From Sphingomonas sp. OK281 (GTDB taxonomy: Bacteria; Pseudomonadota; Alphaproteobacteria; Sphingomonadales; Sphingomonadaceae), in NCBI RefSeq assembly GCF_900115295.1, contig NZ_FOVZ01000001.1:744001-808000 (forward strand): DNA of 64,000 bases. Direction: 5' to 3'. This document shows positions 44,971 to 55,311 of the stretch, piece after piece. The position numbers and the translations under genes were made by a program. Below the pieces are notes generated by a model, which saw only the letters and a list, made by a program, of their open reading frames with translations, had not been told where the DNA came from and searched no databases. The stretch's first letter is position 1. Every line of letters begins with the position of its first letter.

Positions 44971-45423
44971 ATGGCGACACAAGCATCCCCTCGATTGCAG
45001 GCGACCCCGCAATCCTACGCGGTGATCGAGCCGCGGCATGATCGCGAAAGCTTCACGATCTCCGACCTCTCCGCCGAATTCGACGTGACCGCGCGGGCGC
45101 TTCGTTTCTACGAGGACGAGGGCCTGATCGCGCCCGAGCGTCGCGGGACTCAGCGTATCTATTCGCACCGCGACCGCGCGCGTCTCGCCTGGATCCTGCG
45201 CGGCAAGCGCGTCGGGTTCAGCCTCGGCGAAATCCGCGAGATGATCGACCTCTACGATCTCGGCGACGGTCGGCGTGCGCAGCGGCAGGTCGTGATCGAG
45301 CGCAGCCAGGCGCGGATCGCACTGCTGACCGCGCAGAAGCGCGACATCGATCTCGCCATCGACGAACTCACCAGTTTCGTGGCCCTCCTCGAAGTGAGCC
45401 GCGCCCAGGACAACCAAGGATAA
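44971..45423 (+). CDS. MerR family transcriptional regulator
   Basis: A 150-residue regulator: winged helix FTISDLSAEFDVTARALRFYEDEGLI followed by APERRGTQRIYSHRDRARL (quoted by parts: SDLSAEFDVTARALRFYED and GTQRIYSHRDRARL), then a coiled-coil helix around residues 95-145. No metal-binding Cys pattern is seen, so it belongs to the non-metal MerR group, perhaps a LiuR-like regulator of acyl-CoA metabolism. It is transcribed together with the acyl-CoA dehydrogenase, 3 bases downstream. Confidence 0.88.
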   Translation: MATQASPRLQATPQSYAVIEPRHDRESFTISDLSAEFDVTARALRFYEDEGLIAPERRGTQRIYSHRDRARLAWILRGKRVGFSLGEIREMIDLYDLGDGRRAQRQVVIERSQARIALLTAQKRDIDLAIDELTSFVALLEVSRAQDNQG

Positions 45424-45426
45424 ACC

Positions 45427-47229
45427 ATGCCCCAGTATACGCCCCCCGTCCGCGACACGCGTTTCGTCCTCGAGCATGTCGTCGGCCTCGATCGCTACAA
45501 TAACCTCCCCGGCTTCGATGCGGCCTCGCCCGACGTCGTCGACGCGGTGCTCGAAGAGGGCGGCAAGTTCGTCGCCGAAGTCCTGTTCCCGCTCAACCTG
45601 TCGGGCGACCAGCAGGGTTGCACGCGGCACGAGGACGGCTCGGTGACGACGCCGGACGGCTTCAAGGAAGCGTATAAGCAGTATGTCGAGAGCGGCTGGG
45701 CGACGCTCGGCAACCAGCCTGAATACGGCGGGCAGGGCATGCCCCACGTCGTGTCGACCGCGTTCCAGGAATACATGATCTCGTCGAACATGGCGTTCGC
45801 GATGTATCCAGGGCTCACGCACGGCGCGATCGCCGCGCTGATCGCCAAGGGCTCGGACGCGCAGAAGGCGATGTACGTGCCGAAGATGGTGTCGGGCGAA
45901 TGGGGCGGGACGATGAACCTGACCGAGCCGCAGTGCGGTACCGATCTCGGCCTGATCCGCACCAAGGCCGAGCCGCAGGCGGACGGCTCGTACGCGATCA
46001 CCGGCACGAAGATCTTCATCTCGAGCGGCGAGCATGACCTGACCGAGAACATCATCCACCTCGTCCTGGCCAAGACGCCGGGCGCGCCGGACAGCTCGAA
46101 GGGCATCTCGCTGTTCGTGGTGCCGAAGTTCCTCGTCGAGGACGACGGTTCGCTGGGTGCGCGCAACGGCGTCACGTGTGGGTCGATCGAGCATAAGATG
46201 GGAATTCACGCGAATTCGACCTGCGTGATGAACTATGATTCGGCGACAGGCTGGCTCGTCGGCGAAGAGATGAAGGGCCTCGCCGCGATGTTCATCATGA
46301 TGAACGCAGCGCGTCTCGGCGTCGGCCTCCAGGGTCTCGGCGTGGCTGAAGTCGCCTACCAGAATGCAGTCCAGTACGCGCAGGACCGTCGCCAGGGTCG
46401 CGCGCTGACGGGCCCTAAGGAGCCGCAGGAGAAGGCGGACACGCTGTTCGTCCATCCCGACATCCGCCGCATGCTGATGGAGGGCAAGTCGCTGACCGAG
46501 GGCCTGCGCGCGCTGATCCTGTGGACCGCGCTCCAGGCCGATCTCGAGCATCATGCCGAGACCGCAGAAGAGCGTCAGTTGGCCGGCGACATCATCAGCC
46601 TGCTGACCCCGGTCATCAAGGGATACGGCACCGACATGGGCTATGCGATCGCGACCAACGCGCAGCAGGTCTACGGCGGCCACGGCTACATCGCCGAATG
46701 GGGCATGGAGCAGTATGTCCGCGATGCCCGGATCGCGATGATCTACGAGGGCACCAATGGCGTACAGGCGATGGATCTGGTCGGGCGCAAGCTCGCGCAG
46801 AATGGCGGACGCGGGATCCAGGCGTTCTTCAAGCTGATCGCGGACGACGTCGCCGCGGCGAAGGGCGATCCGGCGACGGCGGTATTTGCCGAAGCGCTGG
46901 AGAAGGCGAACGGCCAGCTTCAGGCGGCGACGATGTGGTTCATGGCCAACGGCATGAAGAACCCCGAGAACGTCGGCGCGGGGGCGGTCAGCTACATGCA
47001 CCTGATGGGGATCGTCGCGGTCGGCGCGATGTGGCTGCGGATGGCGGTCGCTGCGACCAAGTTGAAGGCTGCGGGCGAGGGCGAGACCGCGTTCCTCGAC
47101 GCCAAGCTGGTCACGGCGCGCTTCTACGCCGAGCGGATCCTGCCGGATGCCGGCGCGCTGCGTCGCAAGATCGAAGGTGGCGCGGAGTCGCTGATGGCGC
47201 TGCCGCCCGAGATGTTCATGGCGGCTTGA
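45427..47229 (+). CDS. Acyl-CoA dehydrogenase (large, DmdC-like)
   Basis: FAD enzyme of 600 residues, oxidising an acyl-CoA at C2-C3 in fatty-acid or branched-chain metabolism. The extra C-terminal domain of about 150 residues marks it as the long subfamily (AcdA/DmdC) rather than the usual 380-residue type. Motifs: GGTMNLTEPQCGTDLGLI, GTKIFISSGEHDL, and the active-site region RIAMIYEGTNGVQAMDLVGR with the catalytic Glu. No DMSP genes lie nearby, so demethylation-pathway activity is not claimed. Confidence 0.9.
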   Translation: MPQYTPPVRDTRFVLEHVVGLDRYNNLPGFDAASPDVVDAVLEEGGKFVAEVLFPLNLSGDQQGCTRHEDGSVTTPDGFKEAYKQYVESGWATLGNQPEYGGQGMPHVVSTAFQEYMISSNMAFAMYPGLTHGAIAALIAKGSDAQKAMYVPKMVSGEWGGTMNLTEPQCGTDLGLIRTKAEPQADGSYAITGTKIFISSGEHDLTENIIHLVLAKTPGAPDSSKGISLFVVPKFLVEDDGSLGARNGVTCGSIEHKMGIHANSTCVMNYDSATGWLVGEEMKGLAAMFIMMNAARLGVGLQGLGVAEVAYQNAVQYAQDRRQGRALTGPKEPQEKADTLFVHPDIRRMLMEGKSLTEGLRALILWTALQADLEHHAETAEERQLAGDIISLLTPVIKGYGTDMGYAIATNAQQVYGGHGYIAEWGMEQYVRDARIAMIYEGTNGVQAMDLVGRKLAQNGGRGIQAFFKLIADDVAAAKGDPATAVFAEALEKANGQLQAATMWFMANGMKNPENVGAGAVSYMHLMGIVAVGAMWLRMAVAATKLKAAGEGETAFLDAKLVTARFYAERILPDAGALRRKIEGGAESLMALPPEMFMAA

Positions 47230-47242
47230 TCGGGGCTGCCTT

Positions 47243-47360
47243 CTGCCCCCCTCCCAGGAAGGGAGGGGCAGGGGGTGGGTCGGTTTCCGCGGATCCTAGC
47301 CGTTGTGGCTCAAGCGGGCCGACCCACCCCCAACCCCTCCCTTTCAGGGAGGGGGGCAGG
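47243..47360. repeat. Intergenic inverted repeat, family E, copy 5
   Basis: 'ccctcccaggaagggagggg' with cagggggtgggtcgg on the left and 'ggccgacccacccccaaccc' with ctccctttcagggagggggg on the right. It lies between convergent genes, directly after the acyl-CoA dehydrogenase stop. Confidence 0.82.
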
Positions 47361-47368
47361 TTGCGCTC

Positions 47369-48682
47369 CTACTTAGGCGTGGCGGCAGGTGTCGGTGGGG
47401 TTGTTTGAACAGGCGGCGCGGCAACCACCGTCTTCCGCCGCACCCCATTCAATTCGGCAGCCGCCGGAGCAGTCGGCACAGCCGCAGCAGGCACGGGCAC
47501 AGCCGTCAACGTCGCCTGAACCTTCATGCACTGCGTCGGATCGGTGCGTTTGAACTGGCGGCAGTTCCACAACGACTTTTCGTAATTGCTCGACCGATCG
47601 CGCAGGTAGCTGAACCCGAGCGCAGCCGTCTGGGCTGGTGCCAACGGCAGCGATGTCGCCGCCTTGCTGCCATCCGTCCAAGCCATGTACCGGCAGAACG
47701 GCTTGTCCCCGCACGCTTGTGCCGCGAGCGCAGTGAGCCCGTCGGCGGTCTGGCCACGGGGAAGGGCTACGAGGATCGTATCGCCATCGACTGGCACCAC
47801 GGAAGCAGACGTCGTTTCGGTAACAGGGCCAAACCCCATCGCGATCGAAGCCTCTGCCAGCGCGGCATCCGCCTCAGCCAAAGCAGCGCCGGTTTTGTGA
47901 GCGTCCGACAGCTCGGCAAGCTGCGCGATGACCGGCTCGACGGTCCCCGGGTGACGGCCGAACGCAGGCGGCGTGCCCCACCAGCCCGACCAGCGGAAAA
48001 ACAGATGCGTGTTCACCGCAGTGATCTTGTCGAGGCTTGACTGCCAGTACGGCACGACCCAGTCGGTATGGTAGTGTGTGGCATAGCCGACCTGCTTGAA
48101 CACCGCCCCGGACAGTGACGCCGCAGCCACTTCGCGCGCCCGACGCCATGCGTCCTCCGTCGGATGCCAGCGGGTGAGCGCGCCGTCGCAGCTGAAGCTG
48201 AACTGGCAGCCGGTCGAACGGTCCTGCCCTTCGAACACGACCCCGCACACGGTCTTCGGAAAGGCCGGGTGGCGCAGGCGGTTCAGCACGACCTGCGCGA
48301 CCGCGCGCTCACCAAGCGTGTCGTCGCCGGCCTCGTAGAGGATGCCCGCCGCCATGCAGTCCGTCGCGCGCGCCAGATCCTCCGGGCCGCCGGCGAAGCG
48401 GAACGGCCGCGCCGCCGGATTCGGATCGGTCGAGAACGGCACGGTCGCGTTGAACGCACGCGCGTCTTCGGGGCTGAGATCGACGAACTTGACCGGCTCG
48501 ACCTCAGGCACTTCGGCTTGCGGCACGACCCGGCCCGCGGGCAGCTTCACCCGCTTCGAGGCGTGGAAGATCGTGGGCGGGTTGGCGACGACCAGCGCAG
48601 GCCCGACGATCGCCAGCGCGGAGATGCCGACGAGAGTGGCGCGCAGCACCGCCGTGCCGCGCGCAGAAAGCTCTGTTGTCAC
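47369..48682 (-). CDS. Cell wall hydrolase, SleB family
   Basis: A 437-residue envelope protein with an N-terminal signal-anchor (about residues 15-33) and a SleB/CwlJ-type hydrolase domain (about 100-235): catalytic Glu in [22 protein letters not shown] (key parts GILYEAG and [11 protein letters not shown]), and [22 protein letters not shown]. The C-terminal tail is Ala/Pro/Thr-rich. It starts with GTG at 48682, overlapping the cysK stop by 4 bases. Peptidoglycan remodelling is expected; a role in spores is excluded by the organism type. Confidence 0.87.
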   Translation of the reverse strand: MTTELSARGTAVLRATLVGISALAIVGPALVVANPPTIFHASKRVKLPAGRVVPQAEVPEVEPVKFVDLSPEDARAFNATVPFSTDPNPAARPFRFAGGPEDLARATDCMAAGILYEAGDDTLGERAVAQVVLNRLRHPAFPKTVCGVVFEGQDRSTGCQFSFSCDGALTRWHPTEDAWRRAREVAAASLSGAVFKQVGYATHYHTDWVVPYWQSSLDKITAVNTHLFFRWSGWWGTPPAFGRHPGTVEPVIAQLAELSDAHKTGAALAEADAALAEASIAMGFGPVTETTSASVVPVDGDTILVALPRGQTADGLTALAAQACGDKPFCRYMAWTDGSKAATSLPLAPAQTAALGFSYLRDRSSNYEKSLWNCRQFKRTDPTQCMKVQATLTAVPVPAAAVPTAPAAAELNGVRRKTVVAAPPVQTTPPTPAATPK

Positions 48683-49599
48683 TGTTCGGGCAGGAAGTCC
48701 GGGACCGACAGATAGCGCTCGCCGGTGTCGTAGTTGAATCCGAGAACCCGAACGTTGTCAGGCAGATCGGGGAGTTTCTGAAGGATTGCTGCGAGCGTTG
48801 CGCCCGAGCTGATGCCGACCAGCATGCCCTCTTCGGTCGCCGAGCGGCGCGCCATGTCCTTCGCCACCGCGGCGTCGACTTCGATCACGCCGTCGAGTGC
48901 CTGCGTGTGGAGGTTGACCGGGATGAAGCCCGCGCCGATTCCCTGGATCGGGTGCGGCCCTGGCTGACCACCAGCGATGACCGGCGAGGCGGCGGGCTCG
49001 ACCGCGTAGACCTTGAGCGACGGCCATTCCTTCTTCAGCGCCTCGGCGACGCCGGTGATGTGGCCGCCGGTGCCGACGCCGGTGATGATCACGTCGATCG
49101 GCGTATCGCGGAAGTCGGCGAGGATTTCCTGCGCGGTCGTAGCGACATGGACGGCGATGTTCGCAGGGTTCTCGAACTGCTGCGGCATCCACGAGCCGGG
49201 CGTCTGCTCGACCAGTTCCTTCGCGCGCTCGATCGCGCCCTTCATGCCCTTCTCGCGTGGGGTCAGGTCGAAGGTCGCACCGTATGCGAGCATTAGGCGA
49301 CGGCGTTCGATCGACATGCTCTCGGGCATGACGAGGACGATCTTGTACCCCTTCACCGCGGCGACAAGGGCCAGCCCGATGCCGGTGTTCCCGCTGGTCG
49401 GCTCGATGATCGTGCCGCCGGGCTGAAGGTGGCCGTCCTTCTCCGCCGCCTCGATCATCGCGAGCGCGATGCGGTCCTTGATCGACCCGCCGGGGTTAGA
49501 GCGCTCGGACTTCACCCAGACTTCGGATTCGGGGAACAGCTTCGACAGGCGGACGTGCGGCGTGTTGCCGATCGTATCGAGGATCGAGTTGGCCTTCAT
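48679..49599 (-). CDS. cysK: Cysteine synthase A
   Basis: O-acetylserine (thiol)-lyase, PLP-dependent, 306 residues. N-terminal [15 protein letters not shown], the PLP lysine in [15 protein letters not shown], the substrate loop [15 protein letters not shown], the PLP-phosphate loop [13 protein letters not shown] and the C-terminal [11 protein letters not shown] are all present. It sits between the MFS gene and the SleB gene, overlapping each by 4 bases. Confidence 0.95.
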   Translation of the reverse strand: MKANSILDTIGNTPHVRLSKLFPESEVWVKSERSNPGGSIKDRIALAMIEAAEKDGHLQPGGTIIEPTSGNTGIGLALVAAVKGYKIVLVMPESMSIERRRLMLAYGATFDLTPREKGMKGAIERAKELVEQTPGSWMPQQFENPANIAVHVATTAQEILADFRDTPIDVIITGVGTGGHITGVAEALKKEWPSLKVYAVEPAASPVIAGGQPGPHPIQGIGAGFIPVNLHTQALDGVIEVDAAVAKDMARRSATEEGMLVGISSGATLAAILQKLPDLPDNVRVLGFNYDTGERYLSVPDFLPEQ

Positions 49600-50948
49600 G
49601 GCTTGGCTTCTCCGTGTTCGGGTTCGGTCTCTAGGATCTCTGGGGGATCAAAGGTTTTCGCGCGGCCAAGTTCCGGGAACAGTCGCGCCCAGCCGATCGT
49701 GATCGCAATAGCACCGACGCCGCCGAACACCACCGCGCCGACCGGACCGAGCAGCGACGCCATCACGCCGCTCTCGAATTCGCCCAGCTCGTTCGAGGCC
49801 GAAATAGTGAGCTGCGACACCGCGCTGACACGGCCGCGCATCGCGTCGGGCGTGTGGAGCTGGATCAGCGACTGGCGGACATAAACCGAGATCATGTCCG
49901 CACCGCCCGCGACGATCAGTGCGGCGAGGCTGAGGACGAAAGCGGGCTGGACGGGGATGCCGCCGATCGTGCCGGGCGCGATGCCGAACAGGTTCACTAT
50001 AGGCGTCGCGATGCCGAAGGTGAGGATCGCGAGCCCGAAGACGACGACGGCGATCAGCATCTTCACGCCGACATTGGTGCTCATCGGGCGGAACGAGAAC
50101 CAGATCGCCGTGACCGCCGCGCCGATCCCCATGCCCGCAGCGAGTACGCCCAGCCCTTGCGAGCCGACGTGCAGGATGTCGCGGGAGTAGACCGGGAGCA
50201 GCGATGTCGCGCCCGCCAGCAGCACCGCGAACAGGTCGAGCGTGATCGTCGCGAGGACAAGGCGGTTGCGGCGGACATAGGTGAAGCCCTCGATGATGCG
50301 GGCGAGGGGGCGGTGATCAGTCTGTGCGGCAGGCTGCGGCACCGGGCCGATGAGGAGCATGAACAGGAGCGCGACGACAAACAGGATCGTCGCGACGCCG
50401 TACGCGACTTCGGGGTGGATCGCGTAGAGCAGCCCGCCGACGCTCGGGCCGGCGATCGTGCCGACCTGCCACGCGATCGAGCTGATCGCGATCGCGGTCG
50501 GGAGAACGGCGCGGGGCACGAGGTTGGGGGCAAGCGCGGAATAGGCCGGGCCGGAGAAGGCTCGGGCGACGCCGAAAGCGACTGCGGCGACGAACAGCAC
50601 GCCAAGCGTCAGGTGTCCGGTCCATGTCAGTAGCCATAGCGTCGCGGCGGTCAGCACCAGCAGAGCCGTCGTGCCGCGGACGATCCAGCGGCGGTCGAAG
50701 CTGTCCGCGACTAGGCCGGTGATTGGGGTGAGCAGGAACAGCGGTACGAACTGCGCGAAGCCGATCATGCCGAGCATGAAGGCGGCCTGGCGGATGTCCA
50801 TCGTCTCGCGAGCGATGTTGTAGACCTGCCACCCGATCACGATCGACATCGCGCTGACGGCTATGGTGCCGGTGAAGCGGGACAGCCAATAGGCGCGGAA
50901 ATTGGCGATCCGTAAGGGATGCTGGTGGAGGTCTGCGGTGGTGGCCAT
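49596..50948 (-). CDS. MFS transporter (enterobactin-exporter-like)
   Basis: A 450-residue inner-membrane transporter with about 11-12 hydrophobic helices. It resembles the EntS/MFS_3 group: [20 protein letters not shown] at the N-terminus, the cytoplasmic loop [17 protein letters not shown] between TM2 and TM3, and a [25 protein letters not shown] loop ([19 protein letters not shown]) near TM10. ATG at 50948 is where similarity starts; the longer frame crosses a repeat. It is first in the operon with cysK and the SleB gene; the substrate is unknown. Confidence 0.88.
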   Translation of the reverse strand: MATTADLHQHPLRIANFRAYWLSRFTGTIAVSAMSIVIGWQVYNIARETMDIRQAAFMLGMIGFAQFVPLFLLTPITGLVADSFDRRWIVRGTTALLVLTAATLWLLTWTGHLTLGVLFVAAVAFGVARAFSGPAYSALAPNLVPRAVLPTAIAISSIAWQVGTIAGPSVGGLLYAIHPEVAYGVATILFVVALLFMLLIGPVPQPAAQTDHRPLARIIEGFTYVRRNRLVLATITLDLFAVLLAGATSLLPVYSRDILHVGSQGLGVLAAGMGIGAAVTAIWFSFRPMSTNVGVKMLIAVVVFGLAILTFGIATPIVNLFGIAPGTIGGIPVQPAFVLSLAALIVAGGADMISVYVRQSLIQLHTPDAMRGRVSAVSQLTISASNELGEFESGVMASLLGPVGAVVFGGVGAIAITIGWARLFPELGRAKTFDPPEILETEPEHGEAKP

Positions 50949-51030
50949 TGCGATTGGCTTTAGGCGGTGGTGCGAGGGGAGGGCAACCGGAGCTTTGCTT
51001 GGGGTGGGGATAGCGTCATAAACGAAGCAA

Positions 51031-51090
51031 GCTTGTTCTCCCGCGAAGGCGGGGACCCAGCCTGGGCTCCCGCCTTCGCGGGAGAACAAG
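51031..51090. repeat. Intergenic inverted repeat, family A, copy 3
   Basis: 'cttgttctcccgcgaaggcg' with gggacccag on the left is mirrored by ctgggctcccgccttcgcgg with gagaacaagg on the right. It is the most symmetrical copy, with almost no spacer. Confidence 0.88.
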
Positions 51091-51150
51091 GAAGCGGGGG
51101 CTGACGTGTTTGGCATCAGTGCGGTCGCCACCACTCGTCCGTTACGTCGG

Positions 51151-51258
51151 CACCACCCCGGCGGAGGCCGGGGCCCAGTTGGGGAACGTCGCTAACTGAG
51201 AACTGCGCGTCGTTACTCCGACTTCCCAACTGGGCCCCGGCCTTCGCCGGGGTGGTGG
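51151..51258. repeat. Intergenic inverted repeat, family B, copy 3
   Basis: 'caccaccccggcggaggccg' with gggcccagttgggga on the left and 'tcccaactgggccccggcct' with tcgccggggtggtg on the right, with a spacer of about 38 bases. It is the most complete of the three family B copies. Confidence 0.88.
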
Positions 51259-51407
51259 CCTACCGGGAACGGGTGCCTCCGACAGGCGCAAGGCACCCCA
51301 TCCCACGCCCCCAAAACTAACATACCCCAGACGGGAATTGATGTTCCGCCCCGTCCGCGCCTATAGGCTCCCTCAACTCCCCTACGGAAAACGAGGTTTC
51401 CCACATC

Positions 51408-52460
51408 GTGGCCAAGACCCCCCCACCAGCACGCGCAATCGCCGAACCGCCGATTACGAACCGCGAACGACCGGCCGAACCAAAGCCGTACGAGGCGTCG
51501 AAGGACGAACTGCTCGAAATGTATCGGCAGATGCTGCTGATCCGCCGTTTCGAGGAAAAAGCGGGCCAGCTCTATGGCTTGGGCCTGATCGGTGGCTTCT
51601 GCCATCTGTACATCGGCCAGGAAGCGGTCGCTGTCGGCCTGCAGTCCGCGCTCAACGGCGATACCGATTCGGTGATCACCGGCTACCGCGATCACGGCCA
51701 TATGCTCGCCTACGGGATCGACCCGAAGGTGATCATGGCCGAGCTGACCGGACGCAATTCGGGGATCTCGAAGGGCAAGGGCGGGTCGATGCACATGTTC
51801 TCGACCGAGCATAAATTCTACGGCGGCCACGGCATCGTCGGCGCGCAGGTGTCGCTCGGCACCGGCCTCGCGTTCAAGCACAAATACTCGAACGACGGCG
51901 GCGTCTGCATGGCCTATTTCGGCGACGGTGCGTCGAACCAGGGCCAGGTGTACGAGAGCTTCAACATGGCTGAGCTGTGGAAGCTGCCGATCATCTTCGT
52001 GATCGAGAATAACCAGTACGCCATGGGCACCAGCGTCAACCGCGCCTCGGCCGAGGACCAGCTGTATCGCCGCGGCGAGAGCTTCCGCATTCCCGGCATC
52101 CAGGTCGACGGCATGGACGTGCTGGCCTGCCGCGGTGCTGCCGAGGAGGCGTTGGCATGGGTCCGCGCCGGCAAGGGTCCGATCATCCTCGAGATGAAGA
52201 CTTATCGCTATCGTGGCCACTCGATGTCCGATCCCGCCAAATACCGTACGCGCGACGAGGTCCAGGCGGTCCGCGACAAGTCCGATCCGATCGACCATGT
52301 GAAGGCGTTGCTCGACGCGCAGGGCGTGACCGAGGCGGACCTCAAGTCCATCGAACAACAGATCAGGAAGACCGTGAACGAAGCCGCCGATTTCGCCGAA
52401 CAGACTCCCGAGCCGGATGCCGCCGAGCTCTATACCGACGTTCTGGTGGAGTCGTACTGA
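51408..52460 (+). CDS. pdhA: Pyruvate dehydrogenase E1 component, alpha subunit
   Basis: Thiamine-diphosphate-dependent decarboxylase subunit of the pyruvate dehydrogenase complex. GTG at 51408. The 350 residues include [45 protein letters not shown], the ThDP motif [13 protein letters not shown] (GDG-N form), and the phospho-loop-like [15 protein letters not shown]. It overlaps pdhB by one base, giving a coupled alpha2beta2 E1. The E2 and E3 genes are not in the window. Confidence 0.96.
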   Translation: MAKTPPPARAIAEPPITNRERPAEPKPYEASKDELLEMYRQMLLIRRFEEKAGQLYGLGLIGGFCHLYIGQEAVAVGLQSALNGDTDSVITGYRDHGHMLAYGIDPKVIMAELTGRNSGISKGKGGSMHMFSTEHKFYGGHGIVGAQVSLGTGLAFKHKYSNDGGVCMAYFGDGASNQGQVYESFNMAELWKLPIIFVIENNQYAMGTSVNRASAEDQLYRRGESFRIPGIQVDGMDVLACRGAAEEALAWVRAGKGPIILEMKTYRYRGHSMSDPAKYRTRDEVQAVRDKSDPIDHVKALLDAQGVTEADLKSIEQQIRKTVNEAADFAEQTPEPDAAELYTDVLVESY

Positions 52461-53890
52461 TGGCGATCGAGATCAAGATGCCCGCGCTCTCCCCGACGAT
52501 GGAAGAGGGCACGCTGGCCAAGTGGCTCGTCAAGGAAGGCGATAGTGTCAAGTCGGGCGACATCCTCGCCGAGATCGAGACCGACAAGGCGACGATGGAG
52601 TTCGAGGCGATCGACGAAGGCACGATCGGCTCGATCGCCGTGCCCGAGGGTACCGACAACGTGAAGGTCGGCACCGTCATCGCGACGATCCTCGAAGAGG
52701 GCGAGAGCGCCAGCGACGCTAAGCCGGCCGAGACGCGCTCCGGCGATGCGGCCAACGCCGCGCCGAAGGAAACGCCGTCCGACGACAAGGCACCCCCGGT
52801 TCCCGAAGGTGCGTCACCCGCCAAGGCCGAGAGCGGCACGCAGCAGCTCGTCGCGTCGGCGGAGAAGGTCGGCATCTCCGACCCCGCGATCCCCGAGGGC
52901 ACCGAGATGGTCAAGACGACCGTCCGCGAAGCCCTTCGTGACGCGATGGCCGAGGAAATGCGCGAGGACGACCGCGTCTTCGTGATGGGCGAGGAAGTCG
53001 CGCAGTATCAGGGCGCGTACAAGGTGACGCAGGGCCTGCTCGAGGAGTTCGGCGAGCGTCGCGTGATCGACACGCCGATCACCGAATACGGCTTTGCCGG
53101 CATCGGCGCGGGCGCGGCGATGGGTGGTCTCCGACCGATCGTCGAGTTCATGACCTTCAACTTCGCGTTGCAGGCGATCGACCACATCATCAACTCGGCC
53201 GCCAAGACCAACTACATGTCGGGTGGCCAGATGCGCTGCCCGATCGTGTTCCGTGGTCCCAACGGCGCCGCGTCGCGCGTGGGTGCTCAGCATTCGCACA
53301 ACTTCGCGGCGTGGTATGCCAGCGTCCCCGGCCTGATCGTGATCGCGCCGTATGATGCAGCGGATGCGAAGGGCCTGCTCAAGGCCGCGATCCGTACCGA
53401 GGATCCGGTCGTGTTCCTCGAGAACGAGCTGATGTACGGCCGCAGCTTCGACGTCCCCAAGCTCGACAACCACGTCCTGCCTATCGGCAAGGCGCGGATC
53501 GTCCGCGAGGGCAAGGACGTGACGATCGTCAGCTACTCGATCGGCGTGGGCATCAGCCTCGAAGCCGCCGAGAAGCTGGCTGAAGAGGGTATCGACGCGG
53601 AGGTCATCGACCTGCGCACGCTGCGCCCGCTCGACACCGAGACGGTCCTGAAGAGCCTCGCCAAGACCAACCGCATGATCATCGTCGAGGAAAATTGGGC
53701 AACCTGCTCGATTGCCTCGGAAATCGTGTCGGTAGTGATGGAGCATGGCTTCGACGACCTCGACGCACCGGTGCTGCGCGTCACCAACGAAGACGTGCCG
53801 ATGCCCTATGCGGCGAACCTCGAAAAGCTGATGCTGGTCGACGTCGCTAAGGTCGTGAAGGCAGCGAAGAAGGTCACGTACAAGGCCTGA
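52460..53890 (+). CDS. pdhB: Pyruvate dehydrogenase E1 component, beta subunit with lipoyl domain
   Basis: Partner of PdhA. The N-terminal 80 residues form a lipoyl domain with the modified lysine in [16 protein letters not shown] linker rich in Ala, Pro and Glu follows (about 82-140), then the E1-beta transketolase-like domain ([48 protein letters not shown], and the swivelling C-terminal domain). The lipoyl-E1-beta fusion is usual in alphaproteobacteria. The length is 476 residues. Confidence 0.96.
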   Translation: MAIEIKMPALSPTMEEGTLAKWLVKEGDSVKSGDILAEIETDKATMEFEAIDEGTIGSIAVPEGTDNVKVGTVIATILEEGESASDAKPAETRSGDAANAAPKETPSDDKAPPVPEGASPAKAESGTQQLVASAEKVGISDPAIPEGTEMVKTTVREALRDAMAEEMREDDRVFVMGEEVAQYQGAYKVTQGLLEEFGERRVIDTPITEYGFAGIGAGAAMGGLRPIVEFMTFNFALQAIDHIINSAAKTNYMSGGQMRCPIVFRGPNGAASRVGAQHSHNFAAWYASVPGLIVIAPYDAADAKGLLKAAIRTEDPVVFLENELMYGRSFDVPKLDNHVLPIGKARIVREGKDVTIVSYSIGVGISLEAAEKLAEEGIDAEVIDLRTLRPLDTETVLKSLAKTNRMIIVEENWATCSIASEIVSVVMEHGFDDLDAPVLRVTNEDVPMPYAANLEKLMLVDVAKVVKAAKKVTYKA

Positions 53891-53897
53891 GACGGTC

Positions 53898-53928
53898 GTC
53901 CAGTCGCGGCGCCCTGCCGCGACTGGAC
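53898..53928. terminator. Bidirectional hairpin between pdhB and the Tad-type genes
   Basis: gtccagtcgcggc (53898-53910) pairs perfectly with gccgcgactggac (53916-53928) around a 5-base loop. It lies between two convergent genes, starting 7 bases after the pdhB stop. No T-tract follows directly on the plus strand, so it may act as a Rho-assisted or structural 3' end. Confidence 0.75.
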
Positions 53929-53929
53929 G

Positions 53930-54715
53930 TCAGCTCGTATATTTGTCGCAGGTCATGCGCGTCGCGACCGGCGACGGATTGTAGATCTCGCCGAAATCGC
54001 GGCGATCGCGGACGATGAACGACGCGATATAGCGGATCTTCGCGGCGCCGTTCGGAAGCCACCCGCTGCTCACCACCGGCTTGTAGTCGTAGTTGACCTC
54101 GACGAACATCACGCCGGAATTGTTCGGGGCGACGATCTTCGCACCGGTATCCCCCATGCCACCGACGATCACGCTGCCCGGGTGTAGCGCGGCGTTGTCG
54201 ACGCCGGTCGTGCTGGTATTGACGCCCGCGGCCGGATCATAGGCGGCGGCGCTGTTCTCGGCGGTGGAAGGAATGCCGGCCACGATCGTGGTGCGGCCAT
54301 AGCCCGAATCATACCCCACGCCCGATTTGAGCCCGAGACAGCGCTGCCAGTGGATCGTCTGCTTGCCGGTCGTGTCCGCTTCCAGGCTCGACAGGGTGAT
54401 GCGGCCCCGCGTGGTCAGGTCCCAGGCCTGCCCCTGCGTCTTGACCGCCGCAAACGTGTCGTTGACGTCGATCTCGCGAAGCTGCTGCGTCACCAGCGAA
54501 CTCTGCACGCCGACGCGCGACGCGTTGTCCGCAAGGTTGAGCGCGACCTGGCTGACGCGCAGGTTGGTGATGGCGAGGTTCGCGGTCTCCACGCCGTACA
54601 GGCCGAGCGTGACGACCAGCGGTGCCGTGAAGGCGAACTCGAGCAGGGCCAGCCCCGAGCGGTCGTCGCGAAGCCGGCGCAGGACGGCGGCGAGGCGGGA
54701 CGATGCGCGCGTCAT
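53930..54715 (-). CDS. TadE/TadG-like pseudopilin protein
   Basis: A 261-residue protein with a short basic N-terminus and a single membrane helix beginning RSGLALLEFAFTAPLVVTLG (Glu in the TadE-type LEFA motif, about residue 25). The remainder is periplasmic and Thr/Gly-rich. Such proteins are minor pseudopilins of tight-adherence (Tad) systems, processed by a prepilin peptidase. The start at 54715 overlaps the upstream gene stop by 4 bases. No tadA, tadB/C or cpa genes are in the window. Confidence 0.82.
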   Translation of the reverse strand: MTRASSRLAAVLRRLRDDRSGLALLEFAFTAPLVVTLGLYGVETANLAITNLRVSQVALNLADNASRVGVQSSLVTQQLREIDVNDTFAAVKTQGQAWDLTTRGRITLSSLEADTTGKQTIHWQRCLGLKSGVGYDSGYGRTTIVAGIPSTAENSAAAYDPAAGVNTSTTGVDNAALHPGSVIVGGMGDTGAKIVAPNNSGVMFVEVNYDYKPVVSSGWLPNGAAKIRYIASFIVRDRRDFGEIYNPSPVATRMTCDKYTS

Positions 54716-55311
54716 GTGCACAGGTTCTTCACCGTCGCGGCGGACTGCGTCGTATAGGGCTGATTCTTCAGGAAGGTCTTGGCGACGATCGTCTGCGTCG
54801 GCGACGCGCCGAAGAAGCTCGCGACCGGGAACAGCCGGGGATAGGTGACCTTGACGGTGTAGAGCGTGACGTCGTTCGCGCCGCCTTGCCCCGACACACC
54901 GGGATCGGTGTCGTAGGAGCCATTGCCGTTGATGTCGTCGAAGCACTCCTTCGCGTCGCGCACGCCGTTGCCATTGGTGTCGGTAAACGGCTCGGGCTTC
55001 GCTGCGGCAAAGGTGGCATAATTCTTCCTGTCGGGCGCGCTCGCGAATTTCGCACCCGACGAGATCACCTTCACCATGGTGAGCACCGACTGATCGATCG
55101 CCGCCGCATTGTCGGCACCGCCCTGGATTCCGGAATCGCGCCCCGCCTTCTGGATCGCCCCTTCCAGGATCGATTGCGCGTACGCCTGGTACATCAATTC
55201 CCCCAAACCCATGATCATCGCCAGCATGACCGGCAGGATCATGGCGAATTCCACCACCGTCACGCCGCGCCGGTCGGTGCCAATGTGCCAGTTTGACCGG
55301 AGCTTTCTCAT
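54712..55311 (-). CDS. TadE-like pseudopilin with two calcium-binding-type loops
   Basis: A 199-residue protein: basic start, then RRGVTVVEFAMILPVMLAM (Glu at 21), a typical TadE membrane segment. In the periplasmic part two motifs, DTNGNGVRD (111-119) and DINGNGSYD (126-134), match the DxDxDG-type calcium loop closely, which is uncommon in pseudopilins. A Cys pair (C123 and the terminal C) may form a disulfide. It is coupled by 4-base overlaps on both sides. Confidence 0.82.
   Translation of the reverse strand: MRKLRSNWHIGTDRRGVTVVEFAMILPVMLAMIMGLGELMYQAYAQSILEGAIQKAGRDSGIQGGADNAAAIDQSVLTMVKVISSGAKFASAPDRKNYATFAAAKPEPFTDTNGNGVRDAKECFDDINGNGSYDTDPGVSGQGGANDVTLYTVKVTYPRLFPVASFFGASPTQTIVAKTFLKNQPYTTQSAATVKNLCT

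Larger units (their letters stand above)
50949..51407. other. 459-base intergenic region with two repeat elements
   Basis: The divergent region between the MFS gene and pdhA contains a family A repeat (51031-51090) and a family B repeat (51151-51258), the same pair found together at 23091-23337. The last 150 bases must hold the pdhA promoter. No gene is supported. Confidence 0.65.

Noticed and set aside
44686..47001. A 771-codon antisense open frame opposite the lipoprotein, MerR and acyl-CoA dehydrogenase genes
   Set aside because: It crosses three well-supported genes and shows no motifs or start signal.
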